Origin: Adiantum capillus-veneris
Lineage: Eukaryota; Streptophyta; Polypodiopsida; Polypodiales; Pteridaceae
Assembly (NCBI GenBank): GCA_014529385.2
Contig: CM043971.1
Coordinates: 28,971,709-29,035,708, forward strand
Reading direction: 5' to 3'
Length of the DNA stretch: 64,000 bases
In this document: piece by piece, positions 56,304-64,000 of the stretch
Layout of the letters: each line of letters starts with the position of its first letter
Numbering within the stretch: the stretch's first letter is position 1
Notes under the pieces: generated by a model
Database searches by the model: none
Seen by the model: the letters and a program-made list of their open reading frames with translations, nothing else
Told to the model about the DNA's origin: nothing
Translations under genes and position numbers: made by a program

Positions 56304-57447
56304 TGTGAGCGGGATGAAAACACACACAGCGCCTCTATAACGACCCGACACACACTCTTGGGAAGTCACACACACACACTATGGGGCACCACTCGGCTTA
56401 CACAACACACCTGGCCGAGACAGGGAACACACCTCTGGAGTGAGAGGAGAGAGACTATCCACTTGCCCACTCCACACAAACACACACACACACACACACA
56501 CACCCAAAAACTCAGCTCAAAAGAGGAGAATTTCTGATGTTTAGATACAAATGAGCTTGGGCCAACACCAATGGGGCAAACAGCTCACACAATATGGGTA
56601 AAATAAGCCAGATACAATCACAAACTGGAGCAGAAACTTCGCTCATAGGAGAAACTTACACAGAAAAACAGCAGGAAAAGAGTGAGGCATTTGGCAAAAT
56701 GGACAGCGCCATCGCGTCCGGAACGGCCCAAAACCCCAGTCTACAATGTCAAAGTGCTCAAATCCGACCTCGGATGAGCAGTTTACGGCCAAAACAGGCT
56801 CCAAAATGAGCAAAAACACACCTGCGGCTGTTCCTCCTCTCTTCTCCACGTTTTTTCTGGTCTTCTCTCAGTTTTTTCAGTTCCCACACTTAGCTTTATT
56901 AGTTGGGCACCCTTGGCCTTTTAGATGACCTCAAACGGACCCCGAACAGGCCAAAAACTGACCTCGCAGTGCATAGTTGTCACCTTTTTGCATCATTCGC
57001 ACACCTGGCACTCAGCTTTTTTCCAATAATGCACCTCGCCACCACGTGAAGTGGCCCCAAAAAAAGGTCCTCATGATGACCTTTCTGCATAATTCTCACA
57101 AGCAAACACCCACGTTGTGTCCGTCCTCATCTGCGTGCAAATATTGACCTCGTTCGCCCTCCTGACGCCACTAGATGCCATCTGACGCACCTGTTGACCT
57201 CACGTCGTCGGCCCGCGGATAGCTTCCTCGAGAAGTTTTACGCGCTACCAACTCCTCATTATTGTATAAAAAACACACTGGTACTGGTAATAGTGAAAAT
57301 CGCTGCACTATGTACATGTTGTCCTACCTGTACACATGTGGGCCCCACATAACCACCTGGCTAAGGAAAATGGGCAATCCTTTATTTGATGCACCATGCA
57401 TGTGTATGTACATATGCGAAATCCCTTGCTCCAAAAAACTCCTGACA
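56304..57447 (-). repeat. 3' LTR of element C
   Basis: 1144 bp, TGTGAGCG...CTCCTGACA. More diverged from the element B LTRs near 57060-57420 (for example 'aaaaaaaggtcctcatg') than the two element B LTRs are from each other. Confidence 0.95.
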
Positions 57448-57475
57448 TAATTTGCCCATCCCCTAGCCTGCTAGA

Positions 57476-60400
57476 TCATTCATGATCAGCAGCAGCAAAG
57501 AGAGATATGAGACTCGCCGCATCACAGGTCTCCTCATCCCTCACCAACACAGCTTGATCCACAGACAGCTCATCTTGCTCCACCATCATCAACCTGGCAT
57601 GATACAACTTAAGACGCAATCCATTTACCCTTGACTTATGTAGAACACCATCCAGGTTAGCCAGCTGATATGTGCCATTTGGAAAACACTCTACTACCTT
57701 GAAAGGGCCTTCCCACTTAATTTGAAACTTCTTTTGGAAGGTGTTGTCCAGCTTACTGTTGTAGCGCAAAACCAAGTCATGTTGCTTGATACCCTTACTT
57801 TTGACCTTTTCATTTAGCTTTGTCAAAGCCTTATCCTGCCTCTGCCCATAATGCTCCAAAGCGCTCATCCTATCCAACTGGACCTCTTGTAACTGCAAGA
57901 GCCTCTCTTTGAATGCATCACTAGGCGGCCCAAGCAACTTCTCTAACATCTTGACCGCAGGCAACTCTACCTCCACAGGCAATAGTGCTTCCTTTCCATA
58001 CACCAAATGAAATGGAGTAAACCCTGTACCTGTCTTCACCGAAGTACGGTAAGCCCATAATGCACTAGGCAATTCCAAATCCCAATTCTTTCCTTGGTGC
58101 TCTGTCACTTTCGAAAGAATCTGTACCAACTCACCATTGAATCTTTCATTCAAGCCATTACACTGCGGGTAATAAGGAGTGGTATGCTGGTGCCTAATCT
58201 TCATCTTTGCACATAAAAAATCTAGCAGTTTAGCTCTAAAGCCAGGCCCCTTATCTGAAAGTAACTCCAGTGGCACCCCAAACTTGCAACATATTGCATC
58301 ATACACAAATTTTGCCACATCCTTTGCAGTGATCTGTTTTACTGCTATAGCCTCTGCCCATCTAGAGAGATAGTCCACTGCCGTCAAAATATAGCTTTTG
58401 CCCCTGCTTGTGATAGGTAACGGGCCTATTGCATCAATTCCCCACTTTTCAAACACATCAAACGCCATAATGGTTTTTCGTAGCTCTGGCTTCAACACTC
58501 TCTTCCCAAATGCTTGACACCTATTGCAAGACCTACACCAATGGTGAACATCCTTGTGCAAACTAGGCCATACATACCCCTCTTGCAAAATCTTATGCAA
58601 GGTGATCTTTAGAGCAAAATGGCCACCACATGCGCCTTCGTGATTCTCTTCCAACACTCTGTAAAGCTCCTCCCGCCAAGGTACACGTCTCAACACGAGA
58701 TCAGCCCCTTTCATGTATAAGACATCACCAATCAATTTGTACCTGTATGCTCTACGCACAAAGCCATACTTCTTAGACTTCTGAATCTCCTTTGGAATGA
58801 TTCCTGTTAGCAAAAACTCCTCTTCTTGAGCCAAACTTTCCCGGCCATGATAAAGAGGTAAAGTGGTCCTCAACACAAATAGCTCCCCAATCATGCCTTG
58901 AGCTGCTTCATGTGCCTCTCCATTTAGAGCACGTTCAATGTGTCTGATACTCCATGCTTCAAACTTTTTTAACAGGCCTTTAATTCTGAAGCACATTTCC
59001 TTCAATGAGGTGTTCTTGCTCTTCCACACACCCAACACTTGCTTCACCACTAACAAGGCATCACCTTTTATGCTCAACCTTCGAACCCCATGCTTCAAAC
59101 AAATGTGTAATCCGGCTTCCAATGTAGCATATTCAGCCTCATTGTTACTATGAGCATCCAATTTGAACCCTCTCTTGCATACTAGCTTCCCCTCTGGATC
59201 ATAAAGTGCTATACCCCCTGAAGCTGCATCATGGCTCTTTCTGTATGAACCATCAAAGAACAACACATGTGCATTGCTGATCTGTGGCACTTCTTCAACT
59301 ACCTTTCTCACCACCTCTTCCTTAACAATAAGGGGATTCTCCTTGTAGGTCAACAAATCAGCTAGGGTAGCCCTTGTACTATCTTCCACTAGAAAAGAGA
59401 ACTCAAACTCTTGCAGCTCAATTACCCATTTCTTCACCACATTTGACATGTTAATACCATTAATTAACTGTGGCAAAAAGGCATAACTCGTCAAGAAAAC
59501 AAAAGGCCGTGGTAGCAAGTAATGACGAAATCGTCGGCAAGCAAATATTACACTGGCCATCACTAGCTCTACTTCCGATAACTTTCTCTCCGCTACCAAC
59601 TTCACTCGGCTTGCACAATACACTGGCCTCATATAATGGCTGCCCTTCCCCTTTTGCAATAGCATGGCTCCAATGGCATCATCCCCTACTGATGGATTTA
59701 CATAAAAAACTTTCTCCCAATCAGGAGCCTGCATGGCTGACAACCCCCCTAACACCTCTTTCACCTCTTGAAACACTTCTTCACACTTGTCATCCCATTG
59801 CAATGGATCATGCTTTGCCACTTGCTGTAATGGATAAAGAAGCTGCGAAGACAATGGAATAAACCGTGCCATGTACTTCACTTTGTGTATAAAGGTTGCC
59901 AATTGCTTCGTACTCATAGGTGATGGAAGAAGAATAATAGACTTAACCTTATCTGGATCAGCCTCAATGCCATTTTCTGACACCATATAGCCCAATAACT
60001 TCACCCTTGGCTGTGCTAGATGACATTTCTTTGGATTTAGTTGTCCTCCACATTCATCATATCGAGCCAATACCATCTGCAACTTCTCATGATGCTCAGC
60101 CCTACTGCTATAGACACAGAAGTCGTCCATAAAAGCCTTAACACAACTACCAATGAATGGTTCCAACACCCAATTTTCTCTTTCTTGATAGAAAGATGGT
60201 CCATTTGACAACCCAAATGGCAATACTGTGTAGCAATAGCAGCCCCATGGCGTAATAAAAGTTGTCTTTGTGCGGTCTTTAAGAGCAATCTTCAATTGAA
60301 AATAGCCTGAAAAACCATCACACACACTGTACCTCTCATAACCTGCCACTAAATCCAAGATCTGATCGATGAATGGAAGAGGATATGGGTTCTTCTTAGT

Positions 60401-62827
60401 GGCTGCGTTTAAGGGTTTAAAATCCACACAAATTCTCCACTTCCCATCCTTCTTTGGACTGACTACAACTGGACTCACCCATTCTGTGGTCTCCACTGGA
60501 ACTATGAACCCTGCCTTCAATAACTTGTCCACCTCTACCCGCAAGGCTTCCATTTGCTCTTGACCCATCCTTCTTAGCCTTTGCTGCACTGGCTTAGCAC
60601 CTTCTTTCAGCTCTATATGCATCTCTTCACCCTTGAACCCTCTGATCTCTTCATATGAAGTAATGAACAAATCAGGAAAACTAGCCAGCATATGCAAATA
60701 TATATCCTTCTCCATAGCTGAGAGGTCTCCACTGATCATTTGTGTCATCAATTCCTGCTTCTTTGACAACTCAACCTTGGTTTGCATCAGCCCTTCAATC
60801 ACTTCATAAGGCCCTTCACTTTCATCTTCAACTTCCTTCGCAAATGCGACTAAACCAATCTCCTGGATTTCTTTGTCCATCAAAAGAAATGCAACATCAG
60901 CATCCTCATCACTGCTGGTAGTGCTATCACTATCCTCATCTGTCACCGTGGAAGAGTCTTCATCACTAGACTCATCCTCATCTTCATAAAGCTCCTCTAA
61001 TCGTTTCCTTGTGTCCATATTATAAAGCTTCTTGGTACCTGTCTTTCCATAGAGGCTAATTGTACCATGTCGCCAATCTTGAACAGCTCCCACTGCACGT
61101 AACCATGGTCTGCCCAGTATAATAGGATATGCTCCCAACCCTGCTGGCATCACATGAAAATCAACCACTGCCTTTGCATCATATGCCTCCACTTCTAAGC
61201 TCTTTACAACACCCAAGCATTTTACTTTTTGATGGTTTGCCAATCTGATCCGAAAACCTGACACCCCAGCCACTGTGAGACCCATCTTCTCAACGCATGA
61301 GTGTGTTATGACTCATATTTGGGCTCCGCCATCCACATAACCTTGTCCCAAATTTTTCCTTTTATGCCACACATCTACTATTGGACAAATGTCTGGTAGC
61401 TCGTCCATTGCCAACACCTTCACTGAACCTCTCTCTGGCTCTTTCTCCATTGGGTTAACCATCCTCTTCCACTGTCGCTTTAGCTTAGGCACCATCTCTA
61501 TAAGCTGCCCAAAAGTAACATCTGCCTTCCTGCTCGTCAGATCCTCCTTCAAGTCATAGCTTAATTGCCCATCCCCTAGTGGAAAATCTGAAACATGAAA
61601 CTTTCGACGAGCTCTCCTTTTCCTCTTGGCCTTGACATCCTCGCCTTCATGGCTCTTTCCTTTCTTCTTACTAGGACCTGAGGCACTTCTTCCTTCCTTA
61701 TCCTCTGTGGTCCTCTTCCCAATAGGCATCACTAATGTATCCTCTAGCTTTGATGCCTTCTCCAAGGTGACTACACTTAGCACTTTTGTCTTCCCTTTTT
61801 CCTCCTGGGTCAGTCCACTGGTTCCTTCGTCTCCCTTAATTTCGATGCCATAATCATTTGACCTAGTTAGCACCTGTCTTGGAAATGGATACATGTCTCC
61901 CCCCATCCTTGGTGGCTTATCACATTGCGGGCTGATGTGACCCAACTCTCCACAATTATAACATGTGGGCGTCTGCCTCCAAAACCTACTATTACTTTGT
62001 CCAGCACCATTCCTAGGTCTTTCTTCACCTCCTGGCTGATTTGCAAACCGCCCTCGACCTCGATTATTTCCCACTTGACCTAGCATGTTTAGGCTGAGAT
62101 TCTTCATCAGATCAACCACTTGCCTCATGTCTTGCCTTAGGCCATCATCTTGCACTGCTGTAGTGACCACTGCTGGCATAACCTGAGTAGTAACAGGAAC
62201 CACTGGTTCATGATGAACCCCTGACATGCGCCCTTGTAAAGACTCTATAGGCTGAAATTCAGACCTCATTGGCAAAGACTCCACCCCTAACTGGCTCATT
62301 TTCCTCAGCTTCCACTCTTTGTTCCTTGCTACCTCTAGTGCATCTTCATATGTCCTAGGCTTCTTTAGCTCTACTCTCCAACGTATATTCTCCCAAAGAC
62401 CAGCCAAGAACCTGTCCTTCTTCATCATGTCAGGCGGGGGTACCTGTGGTGCTAAAGCCTTGCACATTCGCTCCCATGCCAATGAAAACTTACGTATGTA
62501 CGCATCTACTGGCTCACCTTCCTTTTGCACCAAAGCCTGTACTTCTTGCCACACTTTGTCAGGGTCTTCTATCTTCACAAACTCCACTTCCAATCCATGC
62601 CTTAGATTGTCCCAACTCAATCTTATAGGTGGATCAGCCATACGCAACTCCTCTTCAAATGCTTTGGACCAAGCTCGTGCATCACTCTTCAAACAAATTT
62701 GGAGAAGGCGTAACATTTGCGTAGGGTCATGAATCTGGTTGCTAATGCAGGCAACCTCCATCTTTTCCAAAAATTCTTCCACATCTTCATCACTTCTTCC
62801 ATGAAACTCGGGATAAGAGAAAGCCAT
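57476..62827 (-). pseudogene. gag-pol: Gag-Pol of element C, one premature stop
   Basis: Same domain order as the element B polyprotein: gag, CCHC knuckle, protease, RT with FMDD, two RNase H domains, integrase, GPF. A single TGA near 61310 replaces the Cys codon after DGGAQI in the protease, splitting it into a 523-codon gag part (62884-61313; likely start at 62827) and a 1269-codon part (61285-57476). The C-terminal region differs from B at ELSVDQAVLVRDEET. Read-through could in principle still give pol, but as written the product would be gag and a protease fragment only. Confidence 0.93.
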
Positions 62828-62929
62828 GGCTACCCAAATTATGATGCTTTGAGAACCCCTTCGAACACACGTGCAAGAACCCAAAACTTTTCACTTCCCA
62901 ATCCCTAGAAACTTCAATGGAGCTCAACT

Positions 62930-63170
62930 TTAGATAAGGACAAACACATGCACATCAAATGAGTTTTCATAGTTGATCATCGGAATGACAACAGGCAAAG
63001 GACATTCCAGGATCTCTCTCAATCTTCTTGGCCCAAACATAAAGACTATGTGCTGCTGGAAAAAGATCTTCCTGGACACATGAACATTAATCTGAATTCT
63101 TTGCGTTAAATGAAAAGGAGTGAACTGAGGCCATTTTGATCATCCATTAAAGCCAACCATGAAGCTCCCA
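62930..63170 (-). pseudogene. Small upstream ORF of element C, frameshifted
   Basis: Counterpart of the ORF at 20157-20399 in element B (FGPRRLREILE, FDVHVFVLI). One G is missing near 63127, which breaks the frame. Confidence 0.45.
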
Positions 63171-63745
63171 AGAAGGCACACCTGATTCAACCTCTGATTT
63201 TGCCAAAATTTCAGCAGCATAACTGCATAAATGGATCAAAATACCAAAAAACCAGCCATCATAACTTGGGAAAATTTCGACAGAGTTTCCCCAGAAGTAG
63301 AGCAATAGGAACCCAAAATATAGACTGTCTATGTATGCATAAACTGTCAACAATAGAACCCGAGCATCAAGTAGGACTCACTAGTACATAGCCTATGGCG
63401 AGGTCACGAAAAGGGTGCTCCAGCTACCTGTATCACCGAAAGGATCTCCACATTTGAGAATCCCCCAGCTCAATAAAAACCTCACGCTATCGACCCTCAC
63501 ACGAAAGCTAATGCAAATCGCGTATAGTCAAGTCTCAGAAATGACTATCTTCCAGACCAAGTCTCAGAAATGGCTGGGACTGCCAAATAAAACCATATAT
63601 GGCTCCACAAAGGCGTACAATGGCAGTTTCCACAAGTAACGTACAATCCAACAGACAATGCGCTCAAATAGGCGCCAAGTGATGCATTCCCACAACAACT
63701 GCAAGTGACATCACTGTACTCCAGCTACCTGTACCTGTGTGAATC

Positions 63746-63828
63746 ACCTGTACCTGTCCCTGTCCCTGTTCCTGTAACCTGTAACCTGTAACCTGTAATC
63801 TGCAACCTGCAACCTGCAACCTGTAATC
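63746..63828 (-). repeat. Short tandem repeat in the element C leader
   Basis: The same CCTGTA hexamer and CCTGTAA/CCTGCAA heptamer block as in element B. Confidence 0.9.
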
Positions 63829-63868
63829 CCGAAGCTCGAAGCTCGAAGCAGAAGGTACTCGAAGAAGA

Positions 63869-63886
63869 TCCTCCGTGGGGGCGCCA
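63869..63886 (-). other. Primer-binding site of element C
   Basis: The minus strand reads TGGCGCCCCCACGGAGGA, six bases from the LTR, as in element B. Confidence 0.8.
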
Positions 63887-63892
63887 AAAGAA

Positions 63893-64000
63893 TGTGAGCG
63901 GGATGAAAACACATACAGCGCCTCTATAACGACCCGACACACACTCTTGGGAAGATACACACACACACTATGGGGCACCACTCGGCTTACACAACACACC
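63893..64000 (-). repeat. 5' LTR of element C (partial)
   Basis: The first 108 bp match 21121 onward with one difference (ACATACAGCG for ACACACAGCG). Confidence 0.95.

Larger units (their letters stand above)
56304..64000 (-). mobile_element. Element C: second Tat retrotransposon of the element B family, truncated by window end
   Basis: Left LTR 56304-57447, internal region to 63892, right LTR beginning at 63893 and running off the window. Nearly identical to element B, with one nonsense codon in the protease region, a few substitutions in gag-pol and a one-base deletion in the small upstream ORF. The sequence left of 56304 ends CATACGCGT; the right target flank is outside the window. Confidence 0.96.

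Overview
This window is repeat-dense nuclear DNA of a land plant. Evidence: Ty3/gypsy elements with the double RNase H of the plant Tat lineage, a Ty1/copia element primed by initiator tRNA-Met, a chromovirus with a C-terminal chromodomain, and genes with plant-type GT-AG introns. I could not fix the species. A fern, lycophyte, bryophyte or gymnosperm with a large genome would fit, but that is a guess. I found no ordinary host housekeeping gene. Almost everything is transposon, and the elements are nested.

Layout. 1-8623: a decayed Tat-lineage LTR retrotransposon (element A, minus strand), cut off by the window start and inserted in the reverse transcriptase of a chromovirus. 8624-9381 and 45559 to at least 48090: the two halves of that chromovirus (plus strand). 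9386-45554: a 36.2-kb insertion that splits the chromovirus RNase H, has 16-bp perfect terminal inverted repeats and a TATA target duplication, and is the most interesting object here. 47344-55380: chromovirus 3' LTR, a short tandem repeat and a worn gag-protease element. 55381-56303: a probable solo or 3' LTR and unassigned DNA. 56304-64000: element C, a second Tat retrotransposon of the same family as element B, running off the window.

The 36-kb element ('giant TIR element') carries two divergent genes. On the minus strand (12895 to 9678) is a protein resembling the DUF7869 group, with HDKMD, LDNCAGENKN and GHTHEDID blocks; it is my candidate transposase. On the plus strand, ATG 34447 to stop 42881, is a multi-exon gene. 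Its exons 2-3 encode a ParB/sulfiredoxin-like domain with a DGQH motif. Exon 4 encodes an FCP1/HAD-phosphatase-like domain that joins in frame across a 5-kb intron. The space between and inside these genes is filled with a satellite built on one 18-bp motif, TTGGACAAGTGGTGGACC (two TGGAC pentamers 11 bp apart), present in roughly a hundred copies. I saw this motif only inside this element. Both genes carry frameshifts or stops, so this copy is probably not functional.

Later insertions into the giant element are element B (13533-22262, an apparently intact 8.7-kb Tat retrotransposon with an unbroken gag-pol frame and nearly identical LTRs) and a 3.7-kb copia derivative (37212-40907) in the third intron. 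The copia element has lost integrase and most of the reverse transcriptase, yet keeps a long open frame. Inferred order: chromovirus first, then the giant element into it, then element B and the copia element into the giant element; element A entered the chromovirus separately and fairly recently.
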